Shown here one piece after another: positions 8,258 to 15,136 of a stretch of DNA of 32,442 nt; the first letter of the stretch is position 1, and each line of letters begins with the position of its first letter. The stretch is taken from contig NZ_SMRP01000009.1 in the NCBI RefSeq assembly GCF_004353915.1, forward strand, positions 30,967 through 63,408, written 5' to 3'. The notes beneath the pieces were generated by a model that saw nothing but the letters and a program-made list of their open reading frames with translations, was not told the origin of the DNA and did no database searches. The position numbers and the translations under genes are program-made. The DNA comes from Paraburkholderia silviterrae. Lineage in GTDB: Bacteria; Pseudomonadota; Gammaproteobacteria; Burkholderiales; Burkholderiaceae.

Positions 8258-8316
8258 GTTCGGTAAATTTGCCGCAAGCGAATTGAAATGTGCGTTAGGC
8301 GCCAGACCCTCGTTTA
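8258..8316 (+). repeat. Degenerate 60-bp direct repeat, right copy
   Basis: The partner of 1097-1156, with about three quarters of positions identical. It lies 69 bases upstream of the APC transporter start, so it may originally have been that gene's leader or promoter, with the left copy a duplication created when the fimbrial locus was acquired. A conserved regulatory element used twice is the alternative. Confidence 0.5.
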
Positions 8317-8384
8317 TCCCTGGCAACCTCGTATTACCGCTATGGCAGAATGATCCGCGCCTGTCCCGCCGTAGCGGAGGAGCC

Positions 8385-10358
8385 ATGGCTGCACACAACA
8401 AGGTTTGGCGCCTGCTTGTCGGTGCGCCGCTCGATCCGCTCGACCCCCGAACGCGCCACGCCATTGCCGTGACGCCCTTGCTCGCATGGGTGGGACTCGG
8501 CGCGGACGGCCTTTCTTCGTCGTGTTACGGCCCGGAGGAAGCCTTCCTCGCGCTCGGCCAGCACCATGCGCTCGCGCTCTTTCTCGCGCTCGCCACCGCG
8601 TTGACGGTCTTCATCATCGCGCTCGGCTATAACCAGGTCATCGAATTGTTCCCCACGGGCGGCGGCGGCTACCGCGTCGCGACCGCGCTGCTCGGGCCGC
8701 GTCCGGGCCTGGTCTCCGGCGCGGCGCTGCTCGTGGACTACGTGCTGACGGTGGCGACCTCGCTCGCGAGCGGCGTCGACGCATTCTTCAGCTTGTTGCC
8801 GGTCGGCGCGCAATCGGTCAAGCTCGTAACCGAGCTGATCCTCATCGTGCTCATGACGGGACTCAATTTCCGCGGCATGCGCGAGTCGATCCTGGTGCTG
8901 TTGCCGATCTTCATCGGCTTCGTCGTGCTGCATGCGGGGCTGATCGTCTATGGCGTGGCGGTGCACGGCAGCCATCTCGCGGGCATCGTGCCGGATGCCG
9001 TGGGCGAGGCGCATGGCATGGCGCACGCGCTCGGGCCGCTCGTGGTGGCCGCGCTCCTCATGCGCGCGTTCTCGCTCGGCGGCGGGACCTATACCGGTCT
9101 CGAAGCCGTCTCGAACAACGTGAACATGCTCGCCGAGCCGCGCGTGCCCAACGGCAAGCTTACGATGACCTATATGGCTTCTTCGCTCGCGTTTACGGCG
9201 GGCGGCATCATCCTGCTCTATATGCTGTGGCACGCGAAGCCCGTCGAGGGCGAGACGCTCAACGCGGTCGTGTTCGGCAGCGTGATCGATCATTTGGGGC
9301 TGGGCTCGTCGTTCGCGCGTCATGCGCTGCTGGCCGCCGTGCTCGCGTTCGAAGCGGGGCTCTTGCTCGTGGGCGCGCAAACGGGCTTTCTCGACGGTCC
9401 CGCCGTGCTCTCGAACATGGCCGTCGACTCCTGGGTGCCGCGCCACTTCCGCGATCTCTCCACGCGCCTCGTGAGGCAGAACGGCATCATCGTGATGGGC
9501 GTGGCGAGTCTCGTGATCCTGCTGTGGACGCGCGGCGATGTTTCCGTGCTGGTGGTGCTCTACAGCATCAACGTGTTCCTGACCTTCAGCCTCTCGCTGC
9601 TCGGCATGTGCACGTACTGGTGGCAGCACCGGCGCGACGGGCAACCGTGGCTCAAGCACTTCGCGCTTTCGGCGCTGGGGCTTTCCGTGACCGCTACGGT
9701 GCTCGTGATCACGCTGGTCGAAAAGTTCACGGAAGGCGGCTGGCTGACCGTGCTCGTGACGAGCGCCGTCGTTGCGCTGTGCTTCTTCATCAAGCGCCAC
9801 TACACGGACACGCGCGCGCAGCTCACGCGCGAGGATGAGCTGTTCGCCGGGCAGGCGCCCGAAGTGGACGCCCAACAAGCCGCGCTCGCGCTCGATCCGG
9901 CGCAGCCGACGGCGATCCTGCTGGTGGGCAAGCATCGCGGCGCGAGCATGCATGCGCTGCTATGGGTGAACCGGCTCTTTCCCGGCCACTTCAAGAACGT
10001 GATTTTCCTCGCGGTGGGCGAAGTGGATGCGCAAAGCTACGAGGGCGCCGAGCATCTCGAGCGCCTCAAGCACACCATGATGTCCTCGCTCGAGTACTAC
10101 ATGGCGCACTGCCGCCGGCATGGCATTGCCGCCGACTACCGTGTTGCATTCGGCACGCATCCGGTGCTCGAATTCATGAGCCTCGCCGAAAAGACGATGG
10201 ACGAGTATCCGAATAGCGTCTGCTTCGCGAGCAAGCTGATCTTCCGGCGCGTGAGCTTCCTGACCGCATGGCTGCACAACCAGACGCCTGTCGAAATTCA
10301 GTCGCGTTTGCATCTGCAAGGCAAGCAGATGGTGCTGTTGCCGATGAATGTGGGGTGA
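8385..10358 (+). CDS. APC-superfamily transporter, KimA/YdaO-like (putative K+ uptake)
   Basis: An inner-membrane secondary transporter of 657 residues. The N-terminal part is an APC-fold domain of about 12 membrane segments. The TM1 motif GADGLSSSCYGPEEAF matches the pattern of KimA/YdaO proteins, and GGGGYRVATALLG and FSLGGGTYTGLEAVSNNV are other conserved APC elements. From about residue 480 a cytoplasmic tail begins; the part with TAILLVGKHRGASMHALLWVNRLF and LEYYMAHCRRHGIAADYRVAF resembles the USP-like tail domain of KimA. KimA is a high-affinity potassium importer, so potassium is the favoured substrate; automated annotation would often say amino acid permease. The ATG at 8385 is chosen for the strong GGAGGAG 4 bases upstream. 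A universal stress protein gene follows, in line with the tail domain. Confidence 0.75.
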   Translation: MAAHNKVWRLLVGAPLDPLDPRTRHAIAVTPLLAWVGLGADGLSSSCYGPEEAFLALGQHHALALFLALATALTVFIIALGYNQVIELFPTGGGGYRVATALLGPRPGLVSGAALLVDYVLTVATSLASGVDAFFSLLPVGAQSVKLVTELILIVLMTGLNFRGMRESILVLLPIFIGFVVLHAGLIVYGVAVHGSHLAGIVPDAVGEAHGMAHALGPLVVAALLMRAFSLGGGTYTGLEAVSNNVNMLAEPRVPNGKLTMTYMASSLAFTAGGIILLYMLWHAKPVEGETLNAVVFGSVIDHLGLGSSFARHALLAAVLAFEAGLLLVGAQTGFLDGPAVLSNMAVDSWVPRHFRDLSTRLVRQNGIIVMGVASLVILLWTRGDVSVLVVLYSINVFLTFSLSLLGMCTYWWQHRRDGQPWLKHFALSALGLSVTATVLVITLVEKFTEGGWLTVLVTSAVVALCFFIKRHYTDTRAQLTREDELFAGQAPEVDAQQAALALDPAQPTAILLVGKHRGASMHALLWVNRLFPGHFKNVIFLAVGEVDAQSYEGAEHLERLKHTMMSSLEYYMAHCRRHGIAADYRVAFGTHPVLEFMSLAEKTMDEYPNSVCFASKLIFRRVSFLTAWLHNQTPVEIQSRLHLQGKQMVLLPMNVG

Positions 10359-10709
10359 CTCGAGGCGCCTTAGTCTAGATGCGTAGTACCCGTCGCGTAG
10401 GTAGTGCCAACTCGGTTGGCTGGAATATGGCTGTTTTTTGGGGGGTAAAACTTGTATTCGCGGCGGGCCGCGAATACAAGTTAAGGCCAAAGCCACAAAG
10501 AACCACACCTTCAAACCGAGCAAGAAGAAAAAGTGACACAAGAGAATCGTGAACCCGATCCCCTCACGTTTACACAATTTATGCACCGTCGCGTGCGATC
10601 TTTTCGGTGTTTTATGGTGCAGAGCAGTACCGTGCTCATAGACGCACACGAAACGCACCCGATGCCAGTGCGGGCATCAACCGCTCCAAAAACCTCCACG
10701 AGATTCCTG
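10359..10709 (+). other. Intergenic region between transporter and stress protein
   Basis: Holds a short inverted repeat GCCAAC-TCG-GTTGGC near 10407-10421, a T6G6 run around 10434-10445 and the 34-bp palindrome listed separately. The part after 10530 is open in the stress protein frame and may contain alternative starts (GTG 10533, ATG 10614, ATG 10662), but it lacks USP-like sequence. Confidence 0.4.
10449..10482. repeat. Perfect 15-4-15 palindrome
   Basis: AACTTGTATTCGCGG pairs exactly with CCGCGAATACAAGTT around the loop CGGG. There is no T-run after it on the plus strand; on the minus strand TTTT follows at once. It could stop antisense transcription, act as an mRNA 3' end for the transporter, or be a dispersed intergenic palindrome. 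It has the same arm and loop lengths as the palindrome at 32114-32147, with a different sequence. Confidence 0.7.
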
Positions 10710-11126
10710 GTGTTGAAACTTCTCATTCCCATCATCGACCGCCATGGCGCGCGGGAAGCGGCGCGCCACGGCGCGTTCCTCTTCGCGCAGCGCTGCGTAT
10801 CGGAAGTCGAAATCGTCGAAGTGCTCGACGATCCCGGCTACGACCGCAGCGTGGCCTTCCATTCGATTGGCGCACTGCGGCGCGGCGAAAAGCAGGCGAT
10901 GCAAGACGCGCTGTTGCAAACATGCGCGATTCTCGACGATGCGGGTGTGCCTTACACCTGGAAGCGCGTGTTCGGGTCGCCCGAGCGCGTGATCGCTTCG
11001 TCCGCCGAGCGCGGCCGTGCCGACATCGTGGTGCTCGATGCGAGCGGTCTGGGCTTCTTGCGCAAATGGAGCGTGCTCGCGCGACTGCGCCGCCTCATGC
11101 ATACGCCCGTTACGCTGCTGCAGTAG
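10710..11126 (+). CDS. Universal stress protein (UspA family)
   Basis: A soluble cytoplasmic stress protein with the alpha/beta Usp fold: first strand LKLLIPIIDRHGAREAARHG, middle part ILDDAGVPYTWKRVFGSPER and ADIVVLDASGLGF before the last strand TPVTLLQ. The ATP-binding signature G-x2-G-x9-G-(S/T) is not visible, so it is probably a non-ATP-binding UspA type. With the GTG at 10710 (GAG 8-10 bases upstream) the length is 138 residues, the family norm. Starts at 10662, 10614 or 10533 would add an unstructured-looking N-terminus. It follows a transporter whose tail is itself USP-like, so a role in controlling ion uptake is plausible, but this is inference. Confidence 0.82.
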   Translation: MLKLLIPIIDRHGAREAARHGAFLFAQRCVSEVEIVEVLDDPGYDRSVAFHSIGALRRGEKQAMQDALLQTCAILDDAGVPYTWKRVFGSPERVIASSAERGRADIVVLDASGLGFLRKWSVLARLRRLMHTPVTLLQ

Positions 11127-11140
11127 CGCGCCCGGGCACC

Positions 11141-11180
11141 TTGACCCAATCTGACCTTGCAGCTATTGTTGCGATCAATA
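11141..11180 (+). promoter_or_regulatory. marR promoter with overlapping operator
   Basis: TTGACC (11141-11146) and TATTGT (11164-11169) are 17 bases apart, a good sigma-70 promoter. The -10 box is the left arm of a palindrome TATTG-TTGCGAT-CAATA (11164-11180). The position and roughly 17-bp length suit autorepression by the MarR protein encoded 20 bases downstream. Confidence 0.65.
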
Positions 11181-11200
11181 ATGCGCAACGGAGCCGCCCG

Positions 11201-11638
11201 ATGGATCACTACACGCCGAAGAACTTCACGCTCACCGAGAGCGTGGGCTTCGCCCTTGCGAAGGCGCGTAATCTGATCACCTCCGAGATGGATGCGGCGC
11301 TCGCCGATCTGGACATCACGAGCCCGCAAATGGGCGTGCTCCTGTCGATCAGCGTGGGCGCTGCCAGCACGCCTTTCGAGCTTTCGAAGCTGCTCGGAAT
11401 CGATACGGGCCTGATGACGCGCCTGCTCGACAAACTGGAAACCAAGGGGCTGGTCGAGCGCTCGCGCAGCGTCGAGGACCGTCGCGTGGTGAACCTCGCG
11501 TTGACGAAAGAGGGCGCGGCCGTCGCCGCGCAGATTCCTGAGATTGCTCCCAAGGTGCTCAACGCGCGGTTGCGCAAATTCACCAAGGCCGAGTTCACCG
11601 AACTCTGCCGGCTGCTGCGCAAATTCTCGGGCGACTGA
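11201..11638 (+). CDS. MarR-family transcriptional regulator
   Basis: A dimeric winged-helix regulator of 145 residues, the family norm. It has the MarR order of elements: N-terminal dimer helix (ESVGFALAKARNLITSEMD), the DNA-binding region with ITSPQMGVLLSI and STPFELSKLLGIDTGLMTRL as recognition helix, the wing LVERSRSVEDRRVVNLALT with the conserved DRR, and a C-terminal dimer helix ending in LRKFSGD. The ATG at 11201 has GGAG about 10 bases upstream. It lies about 140 bases before the oxygenase operon in the same direction, with its own promoter and palindromic operator. It may control itself and the oxygenase genes in response to an aromatic or purine ligand; the ligand is not known. Confidence 0.92.
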   Translation: MDHYTPKNFTLTESVGFALAKARNLITSEMDAALADLDITSPQMGVLLSISVGAASTPFELSKLLGIDTGLMTRLLDKLETKGLVERSRSVEDRRVVNLALTKEGAAVAAQIPEIAPKVLNARLRKFTKAEFTELCRLLRKFSGD

Positions 11639-11736
11639 GCCTTTCGGCCCTGCGCCGCGACCCATCGAAATCGTTCATACCTCGCATGAAGGAATAGCGT
11701 TGGCTGCGGTTTTTTGAAGCCTCTACCGTTCTCCCA

Positions 11737-11755
11737 TCGCGCATCGAATGCGCGA
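11737..11755. promoter_or_regulatory. Palindromic operator in the oxygenase leader
   Basis: TCGCGCAT-CGA-ATGCGCGA is a perfect 8-3-8 palindrome 20 bases upstream of the first oxygenase gene. No T-run follows, so it looks like a regulator site and not a terminator. The MarR protein upstream or the LysR protein at 16646-17572 are candidates to bind it. Confidence 0.5.
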
Positions 11756-11775
11756 CTTGCATGGGAGAGCGACAG

Positions 11776-12636
11776 ATGAGCATTGAAGCGGCCGTTCTGG
11801 ACGAGTGGTACCCGGTTGCGGTGATGGAGGACGTCAAGCCGGGCGTGACGTATTCGACGCGCCTGCTCGGCGCGCCGGTCGAGTATCTGAGCGACGGCAC
11901 GGGCGCCGTGCGGGCCACGCGCACCGACACGGCGAAGCCCTGCCGGGTGCAGCAGCGGCTCCATACCGTGTGGCTCTCGCTGGGCGATCCGCAGGCAGAC
12001 ACGTTCGCGCTGCCCGAATTCGACGAGACCGACCGGCGCATTCTGGGGGCGGGCTCGTTTGCCGTGCACGCGTCCGGGCTGCGCGTGATCGAGAATTTTC
12101 TCGACATGGCGCATTTCCCCTATGTGCACACCGGCTTGCTCGGCGAAGAGCCGCACACCGAGGTGGCGCCTTACCGCGTCGAACACGAAGGCGGGGAGCT
12201 TTTCGCGCGCGACTGCCGTTTTTATCAGCCGATGAGCGCGGCCTCCGCGCAGACGGGCATCGACGCCCAATACGTATACCGTGTTGCGCGTCCGTTCACG
12301 GCCATGCTCTACAAGACCAGCCCGCATCAGCCCGCGCGGCGCGACGTCATTTGCCTGTTCGTGCAGCCCGTTGACGAGAGCCGGTGTATAGCGCACACGG
12401 TGCTGGTCTACCTCGACGACACCACCCCGGACAGCGGCCTGCGGCTCTTCCAGCAAACCATCTTCGGACAGGACCTCATGATCCTGTCCAATCACGTGCC
12501 GCGCACGCTGCCGCTCGATCCGGCGTTCGAAGTGCCCACGCGCGCCGACGCCATGTCGGTCGCCTACCGGCGCTGGCTGCGCGAGCGCGGGGTCGCTTAC
12601 GGGACCTTCAGCACACCTTCACCCGCTGCGCATTGA
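11776..12636 (+). CDS. ndmC-like: Rieske-less oxygenase catalytic subunit, NdmC-like
   Basis: The catalytic subunit of a Rieske-type non-haem iron oxygenase, 286 residues. The start WYPVAVMEDVKPG and LLGAPVEYLSD match the opening of VanA-type alpha subunits. The Fe-S part with CxH and CxxH is missing: the sequence passes from LRATRT-like residues around 50 directly to RLHTVWLSLG at 61-70. The mononuclear iron site is intact: ENFLDMAHFPYVH gives His113 and His118, and GQDLMILS gives Asp233. This is the layout of NdmC, the 7-methylxanthine N7-demethylase of Pseudomonas putida CBB5, which receives electrons from a Rieske domain on NdmD. The next gene supplies that domain here. The start is set by GGGAGAG 6 bases before the ATG. 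The 7-methylxanthine substrate is inferred from architecture and the purine permease; another methylated purine or aromatic is possible. Confidence 0.82.
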   Translation: MSIEAAVLDEWYPVAVMEDVKPGVTYSTRLLGAPVEYLSDGTGAVRATRTDTAKPCRVQQRLHTVWLSLGDPQADTFALPEFDETDRRILGAGSFAVHASGLRVIENFLDMAHFPYVHTGLLGEEPHTEVAPYRVEHEGGELFARDCRFYQPMSAASAQTGIDAQYVYRVARPFTAMLYKTSPHQPARRDVICLFVQPVDESRCIAHTVLVYLDDTTPDSGLRLFQQTIFGQDLMILSNHVPRTLPLDPAFEVPTRADAMSVAYRRWLRERGVAYGTFSTPSPAAH

Positions 12637-12645
12637 GCCTCGATC

Positions 12646-14382
12646 ATGGATCAAACGACAACCTCGCTCCCGCGCGGCTGGCACATGGTGGGCCGCGCCA
12701 CCGACGTGCCGCTGCGGCACGTCTTTCACACCCAGTTGCACGGCGTGGAACTTGCGCTGTGGCGCGCCGACGATGGCGCCGTCAACGCATGGGAAAACCG
12801 CTGCCCCCATCGCAGCGTGCGCTTCACGCTGGGCACCAACACTGGCGCGACCGTGCGTTGCCAATACCACGGCTGGCAATACCGCACTGGCGACGGGCGC
12901 TGCACGCGTATTCCGGCGTCCTTGCAGGGGCAGCCTCCGGCGAGCCTGTGCGCGCGAACGTTCGCGATCGCGGAGAAAGACGCTTGCCTGTGGGTCAACC
13001 TCGGCGCGACAGCGAACGACGGCTTTGTCGATGGCCGCGACGATACCGCCGCGCCCGGCGTGCCGCTGCGCAGCCTGACGTTCGACGCGCCGCTCGATGC
13101 CGTAGCCGATGCGCTCGCCGCGTATGCGCTTGCGGATACCCAGGCGATGCCGGGGAGCGCGTGCACACACCGGTGCGGCGATCGTCTCGACGTCGCCTGG
13201 CAAAGCGCCGATGGCGCGCATTCGGCCCAGTTCTGGCTGCAGCCGGCCAGTGCGGTGCGAACGGTCGTGCACGGCAATGCCGCCTTGAATGGCGCTGCGG
13301 ATATCGATCTGCCACGCTTGCACAATCGTTTGCTGAGTGCGTTGCGCCGCACGGTGGAGCGCAACACGCATGCCGACGAATCGTTGCGCTCACAACGTAT
13401 TATCCCGATTGCGGTGCGCTCGAACACGGCGGACAGCGCAAAGCGCTGGCTGAGCGCGACGGTTCAGCGGCGCGAGGTCACCGCGCAGGACATTGTCGCG
13501 TTCGAGTTGAGCGCGCCTGAAATTGCGTCGCTGCCCATGGAACCCGGCGCGCACATCGACGTGCAGACGCCGGCCGGCTGCGTGCGTCAGTACTCGCTCG
13601 TCAACGCGCCGGGCGAGCGCGAGCGCTTCGTGATCGGCGTGAAACGCGAAAGCGCCTCGCGCGGCGGCTCGCGCTCGCTGCACGATGCGCTGGAGGTGGG
13701 CGCGTCAATCCTCGTCTCGCCGCCCAAAGCCCATTTCCGCCTCGTGGAGGGCGCGCCCGCGGTGCTGATCGCCGGCGGCATCGGCATTACGCCGATTCTC
13801 GCGATGGCCAGCGCATTGCAGCATGCCGGCGTGCCTTACCGGCTGCACAACTTCGTGCGCAGCCGCGAGCACATGGCGTTTGCGAGCCGCCTGGCAGAGC
13901 TCTCGCACGTCCGCTCGCACGCGGGGCTGGACGCCGCTCAGACCGCCGAAGCCGTGAGCGAGGCGTTGCGTGACGCCATGGCCGGCGCACATCTCTACGC
14001 ATGCGGCCCGCGCCCGCTAATCGATCTGGTGCGCGAGGACGCGCGCGCGTTGGGATTTCCCGATTCGCATGTTCACTTCGAGCTGTTTGCCAACGAGGTC
14101 TCGCACGCTGGGGACCAGCCGTTTCGCGTGCGCCTGCAACGCAGCGGCCAGGAATTCGTCGTGCCGGCCGGCGTGAGTCTCGCCGATGCCATTCAGGCAC
14201 GCGGCGTGGCCGTGCCCACTTCGTGCGAGCAAGGCGTGTGCGGCACATGCCGCGTGGGCATCGCGCAGGGCGAGCCCGAGCACCGCGACGTCTACCTCTC
14301 CAGCGACGAAAAGGAGCGCGGCAATTGCCTGCTCGCGTGCGTCTCGCGTAGCCGTTCCGACTTGCTGATCCTCGACCTTTAA
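12646..14382 (+). CDS. ndmD-like: Rieske-FMN reductase-ferredoxin fusion, NdmD-like
   Basis: A redox protein of 578 residues carrying electrons from NADH to the partner oxygenase. Residues 8-110 form a Rieske domain with CPHR (Cys53, His55) and CQYHGW (Cys72, His75). Residues about 110-255 resemble no active domain and may be a decayed oxygenase catalytic domain. From about 262 a VanB-type reductase follows, with the flavin motif RQYSLVNAPGE, the NADH-binding GGIGITPILAMASAL and YACGPRPLI. The end is a plant-type [2Fe-2S] ferredoxin with Cys527, Cys532, Cys535 and Cys565. NdmD has the same order of domains and near the same length (about 588). The ATG follows the oxygenase stop by 9 bases. 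The extra Rieske domain compensates exactly for the one missing in the gene before. Confidence 0.88.
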   Translation: MDQTTTSLPRGWHMVGRATDVPLRHVFHTQLHGVELALWRADDGAVNAWENRCPHRSVRFTLGTNTGATVRCQYHGWQYRTGDGRCTRIPASLQGQPPASLCARTFAIAEKDACLWVNLGATANDGFVDGRDDTAAPGVPLRSLTFDAPLDAVADALAAYALADTQAMPGSACTHRCGDRLDVAWQSADGAHSAQFWLQPASAVRTVVHGNAALNGAADIDLPRLHNRLLSALRRTVERNTHADESLRSQRIIPIAVRSNTADSAKRWLSATVQRREVTAQDIVAFELSAPEIASLPMEPGAHIDVQTPAGCVRQYSLVNAPGERERFVIGVKRESASRGGSRSLHDALEVGASILVSPPKAHFRLVEGAPAVLIAGGIGITPILAMASALQHAGVPYRLHNFVRSREHMAFASRLAELSHVRSHAGLDAAQTAEAVSEALRDAMAGAHLYACGPRPLIDLVREDARALGFPDSHVHFELFANEVSHAGDQPFRVRLQRSGQEFVVPAGVSLADAIQARGVAVPTSCEQGVCGTCRVGIAQGEPEHRDVYLSSDEKERGNCLLACVSRSRSDLLILDL

Positions 14383-14392
14383 GGAAGCGACC

Positions 14393-15052
14393 GTGATTAC
14401 GCTCTACGACTACGAGCTCTCGGGCAACTGCTACAAGCTGCGCTTGATGATGAGCCTCCTGCAATTGCCCTACGAACGCGTCGAGGTCGAATTCCATCCG
14501 GCCAGGGCGCACAAGCAGGAGGCCTTTCTCGCGCTCAATCCGCTGGGCCAGTTGCCCGTGCTCGACGACGACGGTTTCGTGCTGCGCGATGCCCAGGCCA
14601 TCCTCAGCTATCTGGCCGCGCGCTACGACGCGAGCCGCTGCTGGTATCCGACCGACGACCCGCGCCGGCTCGCTGAGGTGAACATGTGGCTGGCGTTCGC
14701 CGACGGCATGACCGGCACCGCCTCGGCCGCGCGTCTGGCCGAGGTCTTCGGCTACGACATCGACGCCGATGCGGCCCGCAGCGGCGCGCACGCGCTCTTT
14801 CGCGTGCTCGACGAACGGCTCTGGTTTGCCGAGCGGGAAGACGACGGCTGGCTTTGCGCCGGCGTGCGCCCGACGATCGCCGACATCGCCTGTTTTCCTT
14901 ACGCGATGCTCGCCGAGGAGGGCGGCATCTCGCTCATCGATTACCCGGCGATTCGCCGCTGGACCGACCGGGTCAAGGCGCTGCCCGGCTTTGTCGTGAT
15001 GGCCGGCATCTTTCCAGGCGCAGCAGCCATTCAAGCTAATCAGCCATCCTGA
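14393..15052 (+). CDS. ndmE-like: Glutathione S-transferase-like protein, NdmE-like
   Basis: A 219-residue GST-fold protein. The N-terminal thioredoxin-like half has YDYELSGNCYKLRLMMSLL and the Pro-containing glutathione site LGQLPVLDDDG followed by LRDAQAILSYLA. The C-terminal helical half has RPTIADIACFPY with the conserved Asp cap. In the CBB5 system NdmE is a GST homologue that joins NdmC and NdmD in a stable complex; the gene order here is the same, so a structural role is likely although glutathione binding residues look present. GTG start with AAGGAAG upstream, 10 bases after the previous stop. The alternative is an ordinary GST. Confidence 0.82.
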   Translation: MITLYDYELSGNCYKLRLMMSLLQLPYERVEVEFHPARAHKQEAFLALNPLGQLPVLDDDGFVLRDAQAILSYLAARYDASRCWYPTDDPRRLAEVNMWLAFADGMTGTASAARLAEVFGYDIDADAARSGAHALFRVLDERLWFAEREDDGWLCAGVRPTIADIACFPYAMLAEEGGISLIDYPAIRRWTDRVKALPGFVVMAGIFPGAAAIQANQPS

Positions 15053-15136
15053 ACATTTGTCGATGATGGTCCGGCGCTCCGGCAGTCGGATTCACTGCAT
15101 TCCAACGCACATACCGCACACAGCGGGGAGGATTAC

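Noticed and set aside
8057..8266. Small plus-strand frame before the transporter
   Set aside because: No motif and no start signal; it overlaps the degenerate repeat.
8340..9953. Minus-strand open frame of 537 codons opposite the KimA-like gene
   Set aside because: His/Arg/Glu-rich shadow of a clear membrane protein gene.
10449..10482. Palindrome as a classic intrinsic terminator of the transporter gene
   Set aside because: No T-run follows on the plus strand; only the minus-strand reading has a short TTTT.
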